A DNA stretch of 23,804 bases from a virus (IMGVR_UViG_3300042260_000529:1-23804), one strand, 5' to 3'; numbered from the stretch's first letter, positions 15,553-23,092 are shown. Translations and numbers: made by a program. The notes: a model not told the origin generated them from the sequence alone.

Positions 15553-17172
15553 TTAGATTGAAGCCAAATCTTTAACATAAATCTTACCATAGAATTCTGG
15601 ACGAACCATCTTCTTAGCGTAACGAGTCATAACACCACGTCTTGGCGTGAAGTTAGTTGGGTCGTACACTAATGGAGTCATAATCAATGGAACGTATGGA
15701 GCGTACACAGCACCAGTCTCTAAGAAACTAGAACCTTTGAAACCTAACAAGATTTCGTTAGAAGTCATGTATGGGTTTTTGTAGACTGTGTAACGAGAAG
15801 CTAATGAACCTACTTGAGATACACCAGCTGCGAATGAAGCTGCATCTTTATCAGCGTTCACTACGAATCCAGGAATTGATTCTAAGATAGTTGCGATATC
15901 TGGAGATACAACGATGAAGTTAGCACCACCACGCAATGTTAATTGATGAATCTTATTAGATACTTTGTTAATCTTAGTACCCAAAGTTTGGAACCAAGTA
16001 TTTTTTTGGTATGCTAATGAAGAAGAACCTGCTGACCAAGTACCAGCTGTAGAGTTGTACTCTTCACCGATAGTTGCAGACCAGTATTCAGTTGTTAAAG
16101 CGTTTGCTTTTAACATATCTAAGATTTCTAAGTCAATCTCTAATGAGATATATTCAGACAACATAGATGTTAATTCAGCTTCAGCATCAATTGAGTGGTA
16201 TGCATTTAAATCTTGTGCCAACTCTGGAGTCCACACTGCTTTTAACTTACGAGTCTTAGCAACGATAGCCTCTGAACGTAATTCCAAATCAACTTCTGGA
16301 ATAGCGATGTCAGTTGCTGGTTCTGTTGGAGTAGCATCTTCGAAATCACCTCTTGTAGTAGAAGTTGGAGCTAATGAATACTTAACTGTCAATGCAGTTT
16401 TAGTAGCTACTGTCGCAACTTTAGCGAAGAATGTTACGTTAGTACCATCATAGCTAGAGTGTGCTGGGTAGAATGTATCTGCTGAATCAAAACCTGATGC
16501 AGAGATATGGAATGAACGTACTGCATCAAAATCTGCTGCAGAGTTTACGTTTGCTTTAGCAATTGTAATTTTTGCTAATGTACCTGCTGCTACTGATGCA
16601 GATAATGCTGCATCATACTTTACTTCTGCCCAAGATGCTGTTGCATATGTTTGGTTAGATGTAGATACTGATACTGATTGGTCGTTGATTGTGTAAGAAT
16701 ATCTTCCTTCACCATAAAGACCGTTTACTGCTGCTTTAGTTCTACCGAAATCACCATCGAAAGAAGTAGTACCATTACCACCAAACAATGATTTACCATT
16801 GAATTTAGTAGCACCTTGTACTGCTGTTCCGTATTTGAAATCTAGATAGAAGATAAGACCTGAAGGTAAGTTCATTGGTTGAACTGAAACGAATTCTTTC
16901 GCTGCAATTTCACCAAAAATACGTCTTACCAATGGTAATGCTACACCAGACCACTCTTCTGAACCTGCAGAAGTACCAGTTGCTGTTGCTTCATCCAATA
17001 ATTGTTTAGCTTGGTTCTCTAATAGAACTGCTACTTGAGATTGCTCTCTTTCTTTTAAACCTTCTAAAAGACCAGTTTGTTCCCACTTGTTCTTCAATTG
17101 ACGTGTTTCAGCCAACATTACTGATTGTGGGTTCTTGCCTTCCATAAGTTTAGATAAATTAAAATTTGCCAT
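15553..17172 (-). CDS. gp23: Major capsid protein, gp23-like
   Basis: 539 aa, ATG at 17172 behind a strong CTAAGGAGAG. Residues 81-116 (VRRIFGEIAAKEFVSVQPMN then LPSGLIFYLDFKYG) match the T4 gp23 'VRR...VQPMxxPtG' region. Residues 305-350 (AKTRKLKAVWTPELAQDL, DAEAELTSMLSEYISLEI) match the gp23 'AKTRaLKAeyTxELAQDL...DAeaEL' core. The C-terminal part (YAPYVPL, DPTNFTPRRGVMTRY) also matches. The first 61 residues are likely a propeptide: LLDE at 58-61 fits the gp21 cleavage consensus and lies near T4's Glu65 site. Residues about 120-285 are an Ala/Ser/Thr-rich insertion domain. It forms the hexamers of the head. The gene is the last of the head unit and has its own terminator. Confidence 0.95.
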   Translation of the reverse strand: MANFNLSKLMEGKNPQSVMLAETRQLKNKWEQTGLLEGLKEREQSQVAVLLENQAKQLLDEATATGTSAGSEEWSGVALPLVRRIFGEIAAKEFVSVQPMNLPSGLIFYLDFKYGTAVQGATKFNGKSLFGGNGTTSFDGDFGRTKAAVNGLYGEGRYSYTINDQSVSVSTSNQTYATASWAEVKYDAALSASVAAGTLAKITIAKANVNSAADFDAVRSFHISASGFDSADTFYPAHSSYDGTNVTFFAKVATVATKTALTVKYSLAPTSTTRGDFEDATPTEPATDIAIPEVDLELRSEAIVAKTRKLKAVWTPELAQDLNAYHSIDAEAELTSMLSEYISLEIDLEILDMLKANALTTEYWSATIGEEYNSTAGTWSAGSSSLAYQKNTWFQTLGTKINKVSNKIHQLTLRGGANFIVVSPDIATILESIPGFVVNADKDAASFAAGVSQVGSLASRYTVYKNPYMTSNEILLGFKGSSFLETGAVYAPYVPLIMTPLVYDPTNFTPRRGVMTRYAKKMVRPEFYGKIYVKDLASI

Positions 17173-17206
17173 TTTATTTTTCTCTCCTTAGAATTTTTTG
17201 TTTTGT

Positions 17207-18307
17207 TTATTTAATATTTGCTAACTTTTTAAATCTTTCAGCCATATCGTTTGATTCGTTGATAATTGCAGCCTTTGGTGCAGTTGAAGCAACTTTCTTA
17301 GATGCGAATGATTCAGTTATTTTTGTTGCTTTTACTTTCTTAGCAGTTCCACCAATTTTCATTGATTCAGCTAATGTTGCAAAAACTAATTTCACTTCTC
17401 TAACATTTTGAGTTCTGTCTAATGTTTCAACAACTTTGTGCTTTTGCTCATTTGTTAAATCATAAGAACGGAATAATTTGTTAGTGTAAAGTAATTTTGC
17501 GTTTAACAAGTTTACTTCGTTGATTGTAGATTTTAAAGATTTGATTACTTTGTAAGCTTCTTCTAATTCTGCTTCCATTTCTGCTACATTATTAGATTCT
17601 TCTTCTTCACCTTCTTCATTAACTTCTTCATCATCTCCGTATCCCATTTCACGTAAGATTTCTTCCAAGTCGATTTCGTCTTCTTCTGATACTTCTGCAG
17701 TTTCTTCTGATTCCTCTTCTTCAACTGCTGGAGCTTCAACTTCTTCTTCCTCTGCAACTGCTGCATCATCTGCATCAGCATCATCGGTTTCTGAAACTTC
17801 ATCAGAATCACCACCTAATTCGTCTTCTAATTCACGAATAATGGATTCTAAATCTAACTCGTCTTCGTCTTCTTCGTTTACTGATGCACCTGTTGGGTCA
17901 TCAATAACACCATCTTGATTTTCATCTTCGCCTTCACCTTCTGCAAGAGGCATGTTTTCGTCCTCTTTACCTGGTTCAGCTGTTTCTTTTTCTGTGTCAC
18001 CTAATTCAGTGTGAGCATCAGTTGCGATACCTTGTGGTGCATCACCATCAGTTCCACTACCGTCTTGTCCTTCGCCTGCTCCGATTTCTGATGAATCTTT
18101 TGCATCAACATCATCAGCACCATACTCTTCATTTACATCAGCTTCTTCTTCTTCGCCTTCCATTTCGGCTTGCAATTTCTTAGAAAGAATTGATTGTAAT
18201 CTTGGAGTAAAAGCTTCTTCTAATGCGATTTTAGCGTTAGCAATAGCAGTTTCACGTACGGCTTTAGCATCAGCAATTGCATCTTTTAACAATTTTGAAT
18301 TTGCCAT
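17207..18307 (-). CDS. gp22: Prohead core scaffold protein, gp22-like
   Basis: 366 aa, ATG at 18307 with AAAGGAAAG about 10 nt upstream. N-terminal helix (residues 1-48, Ala/Lys-rich); a very acidic middle (49-250, long Glu/Asp runs); a C-terminal helical part (251-318: AYKVIKSLKSTINEVNLL, LLYTNKLFRSYDLT) typical of T4-like core scaffolds; then a basic tail. It precedes the capsid gene, as 22 precedes 23 in T4. The scaffold is known to be chopped into peptides by gp21. Five hydrophobic-Asn-Glu tripeptides (58-60, 143-145, 229-231, 262-264, 349-351) are candidate cut sites. Residues 148-160 and 209-221 are two copies of a DE(L/I)DLE-x-I-x-RE motif. The start region has a leader of about 200 nt (18308-18510) with hairpins. 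Confidence 0.85.
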   Translation of the reverse strand: MANSKLLKDAIADAKAVRETAIANAKIALEEAFTPRLQSILSKKLQAEMEGEEEEADVNEEYGADDVDAKDSSEIGAGEGQDGSGTDGDAPQGIATDAHTELGDTEKETAEPGKEDENMPLAEGEGEDENQDGVIDDPTGASVNEEDEDELDLESIIRELEDELGGDSDEVSETDDADADDAAVAEEEEVEAPAVEEEESEETAEVSEEDEIDLEEILREMGYGDDEEVNEEGEEEESNNVAEMEAELEEAYKVIKSLKSTINEVNLLNAKLLYTNKLFRSYDLTNEQKHKVVETLDRTQNVREVKLVFATLAESMKIGGTAKKVKATKITESFASKKVASTAPKAAIINESNDMAERFKKLANIK

Positions 18308-18425
18308 TTGTTTACTTTCCTTTACTTTTTCTGAAAATATTAAGGGAGATTTTCAATAGAATGTGTTAGGTTAGTTGTTCGGTCACCTCATAAGAATGGG
18401 TATTCATTAACCAACATTTAATTTT

Positions 18426-18447
18426 AAATCCACAATAGAGGTGGATT
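18426..18447 (-). terminator. Hairpin in the gap between bS21 and scaffold genes
   Basis: AATCCAC/GTGGATT arms around AATAGAG. On the minus strand TTTAAAATT follows, a poor T-tract. It lies about 65 nt past the bS21 stop and 120 nt before the scaffold start. It could be a terminator or a 5' hairpin of the scaffold mRNA; a second AT-only hairpin (AATGTTT-ATAG-AAACATT) is at 18468-18485. The 203-bp gap otherwise shows no convincing gene. Confidence 0.4.
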
Positions 18448-18454
18448 ATTTGAA

Positions 18455-18462
18455 AATAAATA
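18455..18462 (-). promoter_or_regulatory. Candidate promoter octamer variant (TATTTATT on the minus strand)
   Basis: Minus-strand TATATATTTATTTTC sits between the two hairpins of the bS21-scaffold gap. It is one base different from the reference octamer. It would give the scaffold/capsid transcript a leader of about 140 nt. Confidence 0.3.
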
Positions 18463-18510
18463 TATAAATGTTTATAGAAACATTAAATTTATTACATTTT
18501 TTAAAAATTT

Positions 18511-18813
18511 TTATTCAAAATTTTTATCTTTTTGGGGTTTTTGTTCTTCTTTACCCTTTTTCTTTCTTTTTTTAGTGAAAAAACGTATAGTTCTATCACC
18601 TTCTGCTATTTTTTGTAGAGCAACTCTTTTTTGTTCCTCTCTAACAGCTTTTTGTTTTTGTAACCTTCTTTTAGTAGTAGGTTTAACGTATTCTTTTCTT
18701 TCTCTCAATTCTAAGAGATGTCCAGATTCGTTTACTTTCTTTTTGAACTTTTTTAAAGCCTTTGCAATGTCTCCATTACGAACTTCGACCGTAACTCTTG
18801 ATAATCCGCTCAT
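18511..18813 (-). CDS. rpsU: Phage-encoded ribosomal protein bS21
   Basis: 100 aa. Residues 6-62 are bS21: VTVEVRNGDIAKALKKFKKK, ESGHLLELRERKEYVKPTTKRR and a basic helix, with the family's 'ALrrFKr', 'R-r-x-y-x-KPT' signatures in the right spacing. bS21 binds the 30S platform next to the 3' end of 16S rRNA and takes part in translation initiation. Bacterial bS21 is usually 60-71 aa; this one has about 30 extra, very basic residues (TKKRKKKGKEEQK). Phage bS21 genes are known from metagenomic phages. The ATG at 18813 has no Shine-Dalgarno sequence (upstream is AATTTAAATCAAATTA), unlike the head genes on both sides. It lies between the modular 579-aa gene and the scaffold gene, which suggests late expression. 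Confidence 0.92.
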   Translation of the reverse strand: MSGLSRVTVEVRNGDIAKALKKFKKKVNESGHLLELRERKEYVKPTTKRRLQKQKAVREEQKRVALQKIAEGDRTIRFFTKKRKKKGKEEQKPQKDKNFE

Positions 18814-18850
18814 TAATTTGATTTAAATTGTTTTGTTGTAACTATTTGAG

Positions 18851-18858
18851 AATAAGTA
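18851..18858 (-). promoter_or_regulatory. Candidate promoter octamer variant upstream of bS21
   Basis: Minus-strand TACTTATT, two bases off the reference octamer, about 38 nt before the bS21 ATG and just past the stop of the 579-aa gene. It would allow bS21 to be transcribed separately from the upstream head genes. Weak evidence in such AT-rich sequence. Confidence 0.25.
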
Positions 18859-18871
18859 TGTCTTTTAAAAA

Positions 18872-20611
18872 TTATTTGCTTAAAAGAAATAAAGCTTCTT
18901 CTGCTTCTTGTTGATTTTTAATTTTTGGGTCTTTATACATATCAACTTTGTATCCTCTTAACGCATTTGATAAGAATATCATATACTTAGGATGACCTAA
19001 TTTCTCTTCTAAAGCAGATAATGAATCATAGAACGATTGTTCGTTTCCTTTATTCATTTTTTCTGCAGTTTTATATTCATCTTTGTGTTTATCTATATAA
19101 GATGCTTTTGAATCGGAATATCCATGTGCTGCTTCTTTTACTGATTCGTTTGCTGATTGAAATAATCTCACCGAAAGGATTACATCATTACCGATTTTTA
19201 AATTATTTACTTTATGTCTTTCTAAATCGTAAGATGGATTACCTATTGTGTTTGCTTTTGCAATTACACCATTCTTAATAAAATGTGGTTGTAGTCCAGA
19301 GTAATTATCATCTCTAAACATGAATACATCCGTTGGATTTTCTTTTGAGATTTTAATTATCTTAATTAAACCATTTTTACCCATAAAACATCCACCTTCA
19401 CATTTAGTTCCACCATAGGTTTTACCTTTTTGGAATGTAGATTCGTTTACTGATTCATTATGTGCTTTTCTATATCTAGCTAATGAATTAGCAAGTTCTT
19501 GTTCCATCTTTTTAGCAACTGCAGTAGTTACTAAATTATTAGCATGGAGAATATCAACTACTGTCAATGCATGTGAATATCTTTTATCACCAGTTAAATG
19601 ACCAGAATATATTTTTGCAACTTCTTCACCATCACCTGGTTTGTAAGTTTTGATTATTTCGTTTACCGATTCATTTTGAGTATCTAATTGAAAATATACT
19701 TTATTTTTTACTTTTTGAAAAGCATCAACTGCAGATTTCTCATTACCAACAAAATGCATATTCAATCCAATTTCATTTGAACGAACACCCTTTTTAGCTA
19801 ATGCCAAAATTTGTGATGCAACTGATTTTGAAATTATTTCTTTCGGAGTTCCTACGTGAATAAAATGTTTTAATCCTTCGTTTACTGATTCTTCAACAAA
19901 TCCTTTACTTTTGAAATCTTTAATTCCGTTTTCTAAATCTACTTTGTTTTTAAAAATCTTAATATCCCAAAAATCACTACCATCGTTGTGTTTTTTATGT
20001 CCATCATGTGAACTGATACTATATTTTGCTTTACCAATACCAGGATTTACTTTGAATGCTTTTTTACCTTCATTTACTGAATTACATCCACAATCTTTTG
20101 ATTCTTTTACTGATTCAGATGTTGGAACACAATTAGGAACTTCTTTACCATCCTTCATTTTCATTCCAACTTGTTTATATCCATCCCAACAAGGTGATGC
20201 TTCGTTCATTCCTAAACGTCCTTTCATCTCATCTTCGGTAATTTCACCTATTTTATAATAACGAGATAAGATATGTCCCATATCTTCATATAATCCATGT
20301 AATCTTTGGTCTAAGTTTTTTGCTTCAACTGCTACTTTATCAAATTGACTTCCCAATTTATCAAGTTCACTCATATTTCTCTTCACTGTCTGTGCATCAA
20401 ACCAACCATCTGCTTCGTTTATCGCTAATTGTTTAGCTGCTTCAGTAATTCCACCTAAAACTTCTGCAATTTCAGCAATATCAGATTTTCTATCCATCAT
20501 TTCTTGATACTTGTTGTATGTAGAAACGATTTCTAAGAAATGTTTTTTTACTTCGTTTGAGAATTTTTTAGGTTCTTCACCTTCTTTCACTATGTTAGAT
20601 AAACGTATCAT
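18872..20611 (-). CDS. Modular head protein with repeated ESVNE linkers (putative processed internal head polyprotein)
   Basis: 579 aa with a strong ATAGGAGAG site. N-terminal MIRLSNIVKE looks like a capsid-targeting peptide cut after Glu10. Residues 11-133 are helical. Then come small domains separated by near-identical linkers: ESVKE 166-170, NSVNE 177-181, ESVNE 241-245, ESVNE 314-318, ESVNE 386-390, ESVKE 489-493. The pieces are about 60, 68, 67, 95 and 86 residues. Residues 139-163 (SPCWDGYKQVGMKMKDGK then EVPNCVP) and 195-240 (AKYSISSHDGHKKHNDGSDF) are modules I recall from other phage proteins of unknown role. S-V-N-E fits the T4 gp21 hydrophobic-x-Glu cleavage rule. I infer a polyprotein cut in the prohead into several internal proteins; a multi-domain uncut core protein is the alternative. 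Confidence 0.6.
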   Translation of the reverse strand: MIRLSNIVKEGEEPKKFSNEVKKHFLEIVSTYNKYQEMMDRKSDIAEIAEVLGGITEAAKQLAINEADGWFDAQTVKRNMSELDKLGSQFDKVAVEAKNLDQRLHGLYEDMGHILSRYYKIGEITEDEMKGRLGMNEASPCWDGYKQVGMKMKDGKEVPNCVPTSESVKESKDCGCNSVNEGKKAFKVNPGIGKAKYSISSHDGHKKHNDGSDFWDIKIFKNKVDLENGIKDFKSKGFVEESVNEGLKHFIHVGTPKEIISKSVASQILALAKKGVRSNEIGLNMHFVGNEKSAVDAFQKVKNKVYFQLDTQNESVNEIIKTYKPGDGEEVAKIYSGHLTGDKRYSHALTVVDILHANNLVTTAVAKKMEQELANSLARYRKAHNESVNESTFQKGKTYGGTKCEGGCFMGKNGLIKIIKISKENPTDVFMFRDDNYSGLQPHFIKNGVIAKANTIGNPSYDLERHKVNNLKIGNDVILSVRLFQSANESVKEAAHGYSDSKASYIDKHKDEYKTAEKMNKGNEQSFYDSLSALEEKLGHPKYMIFLSNALRGYKVDMYKDPKIKNQQEAEEALFLLSK

Positions 20612-20625
20612 TTATATCTCTCCTA

Positions 20626-21837
20626 TTATTTACTGAATGCTTTAATGATTCCTTGTGCGAATTTATTTCCTGGTTTACCAACAATTGCAGTTGATATATC
20701 CATTCTATTACTTAATGTATTTGGGCCTTTTAATTTAAGATATGCTAATAACTTTCTATCGTTGATATTATTATCATCAATAAATTTCTTAACAGCTTGA
20801 GTTCTTAAACCAGTTAAACTAGCAATTTCTTCTGCTTCTGATTCATTTACTAATTTTGATAAAGAAATTCTACCTTCGTTTTTCATATAAGGTTTATTAT
20901 CAAATACTGATTGAATCATATCTGCTTCTTTATGGAATCCGTTCATTCTTAATGTGAATGCAATACTATCTGCTGCATCTACACCATCCCAACCAGATGC
21001 TTGTGATACATCAGTACCATAATCATCAATATCACCAGTTCCATTCATATAAATTGAACCATCGGCACTATTTTTTCTAATATCGGCCATTTTCTCTTTA
21101 TATTTAGGGTCTTTGATTGATGGATACTCCGGTCTTTTAGCAAATTCAGGTTTCCCTTCTATCTTAGCAACTAATTCTCTTGCTTCACTATGAAAATTTG
21201 AATCAGTTAATGCAGAAACTGCTGCTTGGAACATTGCTTCTTTATATTTTTCATTACCCAACTTTTGTGGAGTAATACCATATTGTTCTGCCTTCTTCTT
21301 AGCTTCTTTATTTACCGATGGATTACCTGGTCTTTTCTTAGCAGGTTCTGATTTAGGTTCTTCCTTAGATGTTTCCTTATCTTGTGCAAATGGTTTCCAT
21401 AATCCTCTACTATCGATTTCTTTTTTAGTAGATGGTGCAACATTTGCATCCTTTTGATGTGGATACTTCATTGGGTTGTATGGTTCTAATTCTGATGTGT
21501 TTACATTACCATCAGCATCAGTTTTAGTTTCACCTCTCTCATCACCTAATCTTACAATACCAACTGATTTAGTTCTTTTATTGTAAACAACCGAATCAAC
21601 ACCCATAGATGGAGTTGAAGATGATTGTTTAGGTTCTTCCTTAGATGGTTTATCAAAAATATTTACCTTAGAAGTTTTACCAGTAGATTTAGCTGATTTA
21701 TCATCTTCTTTTTCGGAGTGAGTTCCTGCTTTGATTGCAGCATCTCTACTATCCTTTGATTTAAACACTGCGGTTTTACCACTTGCCTTATTAGTAGCGG
21801 TAAACGTTTCTTCATTAAGTAAATTCTTTAATTTCAT
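20626..21837 (-). CDS. Putative internal head protein with capsid-targeting-like N-terminus (403 aa)
   Basis: 403 aa, ATG at 21837 behind AAGGAAA. MKLKNLLNEETFTAT looks like a short targeting peptide ending in L-N-E. Residues 11-45 (FTATNKASGKTAVFKSKDSR, AAIKAGTHS) are a module I recall from several phage structural proteins. Residues 46-190 are polar, Ser/Lys/Pro-rich and probably disordered. Residues 180-260 and 285-330 (SGWDGVDAADSIAFTLRMNG) are folded, helical. SKLVNESEAEE near residues 326-336 is another possible cut site, before a final helical domain (LTGLRTQAVKKFIDDNNIND). No enzymatic motif was seen. Its place between 21 and 22 suggests a head component. Confidence 0.55.
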   Translation of the reverse strand: MKLKNLLNEETFTATNKASGKTAVFKSKDSRDAAIKAGTHSEKEDDKSAKSTGKTSKVNIFDKPSKEEPKQSSSTPSMGVDSVVYNKRTKSVGIVRLGDERGETKTDADGNVNTSELEPYNPMKYPHQKDANVAPSTKKEIDSRGLWKPFAQDKETSKEEPKSEPAKKRPGNPSVNKEAKKKAEQYGITPQKLGNEKYKEAMFQAAVSALTDSNFHSEARELVAKIEGKPEFAKRPEYPSIKDPKYKEKMADIRKNSADGSIYMNGTGDIDDYGTDVSQASGWDGVDAADSIAFTLRMNGFHKEADMIQSVFDNKPYMKNEGRISLSKLVNESEAEEIASLTGLRTQAVKKFIDDNNINDRKLLAYLKLKGPNTLSNRMDISTAIVGKPGNKFAQGIIKAFSK

Positions 21838-21854
21838 TTGTTATTTCCTTATTA

Positions 21855-22295
21855 TTAAAATCCAACTGATACGATTTGACCATCAAACTCTATCCAACGT
21901 AATTTCATAGTGCTTAAATCTCTTAAATCTGATGTATCTAATCTATTTCTTCCTATTGGAACTTTTATTTCAACAATATTACCATGAATACCATCCCAAA
22001 TTGTTTGATGTTTTCCACCAAAGAATTTTTCAAAGGTATTGATTAATTTTTGTTTAGTAGAATCTAATTCATTAAATTTAATTTCAGATGCTTCTTTGAT
22101 TAAATTTTTATTTTCAGTAACAATTGTCTTATGTGTATATAAATCTAACTTACCATCTTCTTTAATCTTTACTTCATAGTTAGTTTTACGAATATCGTTA
22201 TGACCACCTTTATATGGAGTATCACCAACTTCTTTTTTGATGCTACCCATTTCTATCTTGTTATTCTTTAAATAATCTTGTATTGAGAATCCCAT
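21855..22295 (-). CDS. Unknown head-operon protein (146 aa)
   Basis: 146 aa, ATG at 22295 with AAAGGAAAG upstream, 12 bp after the protease stop, so it is in the same operon. The N-terminal half is charged (KIEMGSIKKEVGDTPYKGGH, YEVKIKEDGKLDLYTHK). Residues 68-90 are helical (FNELDSTKQKLINTFEKFFG). The C-terminal 45 residues are beta-type (NIVEIKVPIGRNRLDTSDLR, LRWIEFDGQIVSVGF). I do not recognise the family. Context makes it a head or packaging-related protein; nothing else can be said. Confidence 0.6.
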   Translation of the reverse strand: MGFSIQDYLKNNKIEMGSIKKEVGDTPYKGGHNDIRKTNYEVKIKEDGKLDLYTHKTIVTENKNLIKEASEIKFNELDSTKQKLINTFEKFFGGKHQTIWDGIHGNIVEIKVPIGRNRLDTSDLRDLSTMKLRWIEFDGQIVSVGF

Positions 22296-22307
22296 TTTAT
22301 CTTTCCT

Positions 22308-22901
22308 TTATGATAATTCAGTAATGATTTCTCTCATAAGGTCTTGTGCCTTACAATAATCACCACAAACTACCGCTTGTTCTTGTAATTGTTTATTTAC
22401 GGATTCATTCATTGGTGTCATAAATGCACCATGAGTAGATGGATTGGATACAAAATCCCAACCAATTAGTTCAAAATCTTCACCAACTTTCACCTTACCC
22501 TCTCCCATAGGAGTTACTGAACCCATACCACGAGAAGAAATACCTAAAAGGATTCCTGCTCTTAACAATTCTTTTAATATATTACCAGATGGAGTTGGTA
22601 AAATTTCTACTGTCCCGCATAAATCATTACCTTCCCACCAAATTTCTCTTACATTGTGTGAAACGTTTTTTAAGTTGATTACTGATGAATCTGGGTGGTC
22701 TAATTCTCCTAATGCACGTCTTTCCTTAATAAGAGTTTCGTATTTCTTTGCTTCTCTTTGTAAGATTTCTAACGGATATACTCTACCATTCTGATTTTCA
22801 GCAACAGCTCTTTGCAAAACACCTTTAACAAGTGTTCTACCTGATGCATCTTCGTTGATTTTACCTTCAAATAGGTTAGTCTCAATTAATAAATTTTTCA
22901 T
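22308..22901 (-). CDS. gp21: Prohead core protease, gp21-like
   Basis: 197 aa from ATG 22901, chosen because it overlaps the upstream stop (TAATG) and has GGGGAG 6 nt upstream; an in-frame TTG at 22913 would add four residues but lacks this. The family is the T4 prohead serine protease (herpes-assemblin-like fold). GRVYP at 40-43, GELDHP with His69, VREIWWEG at 84-91, and GISSRGMGSV at 120-129 with Ser122 or Ser123 fit the known His/Ser arrangement. GWDFVSNPS at 147-155 is the usual strand after the Ser. The enzyme is known to cut scaffold, capsid protein and internal proteins after Glu and then itself; FEGKINE near the start and NESVNK near the end are possible self-cut or linker sites. Confidence 0.9.
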   Translation of the reverse strand: MKNLLIETNLFEGKINEDASGRTLVKGVLQRAVAENQNGRVYPLEILQREAKKYETLIKERRALGELDHPDSSVINLKNVSHNVREIWWEGNDLCGTVEILPTPSGNILKELLRAGILLGISSRGMGSVTPMGEGKVKVGEDFELIGWDFVSNPSTHGAFMTPMNESVNKQLQEQAVVCGDYCKAQDLMREIITELS

Positions 22902-23092
22902 TATGCTCCCCAAACGTTTCTTTTCTTAAATAAATCAAAAAATATTGCAGAAACTTCTTTACGAATAATATCTCTAATGATTTTTTCATCTTCACTAGTG
23001 ATTTCTTCATTAACAAACCCCCATTTTACTTTAAGGATTTCCTCATCAATTATTTCTAACAATCTTTTCTTAGTCATTCGGTTAATTACCAC
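22901..23092 (-). CDS. Small prohead-operon protein (63 aa)
   Basis: Starts with GTG at 23092, or with ATG at 23077 (MTKKRLLEIIDEEI); neither has a clear Shine-Dalgarno and the ATG gives a 58-aa protein. The N-terminal K(K/R)RLLEIIDEE is similar to that of the next gene upstream and to capsid-targeting peptides. The rest is helical and charged (DEKIIRDIIRKEVSAIFFDL). Its location directly before the protease corresponds to T4 gp68 or gp67, small prohead core proteins, but sequence similarity was not established. The stop overlaps the protease start. Confidence 0.5.
   Translation of the reverse strand: MVINRMTKKRLLEIIDEEILKVKWGFVNEEITSEDEKIIRDIIRKEVSAIFFDLFKKRNVWGA

Noticed and set aside
17584-17814. 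Minus-strand open frame rich in Lys, Gln and Met inside the scaffold gene
   Set aside because: It is a frame-shifted reading of the Glu/Asp-rich repeats of the gp22-like gene, not a separate gene.
18359-18400. A 13-codon open frame (ATG AAT ACC CAT ...) in the leader of the scaffold gene as a leader peptide
   Set aside because: It has no ribosome-binding site and nothing in its sequence suggests regulation; such short frames are expected by chance.
22308-22913. TTG at 22913 as the protease start
   Set aside because: ATG at 22901 overlaps the upstream stop and has GGGGAG at good spacing; the extra residues would overlap the previous gene by 13 bases.
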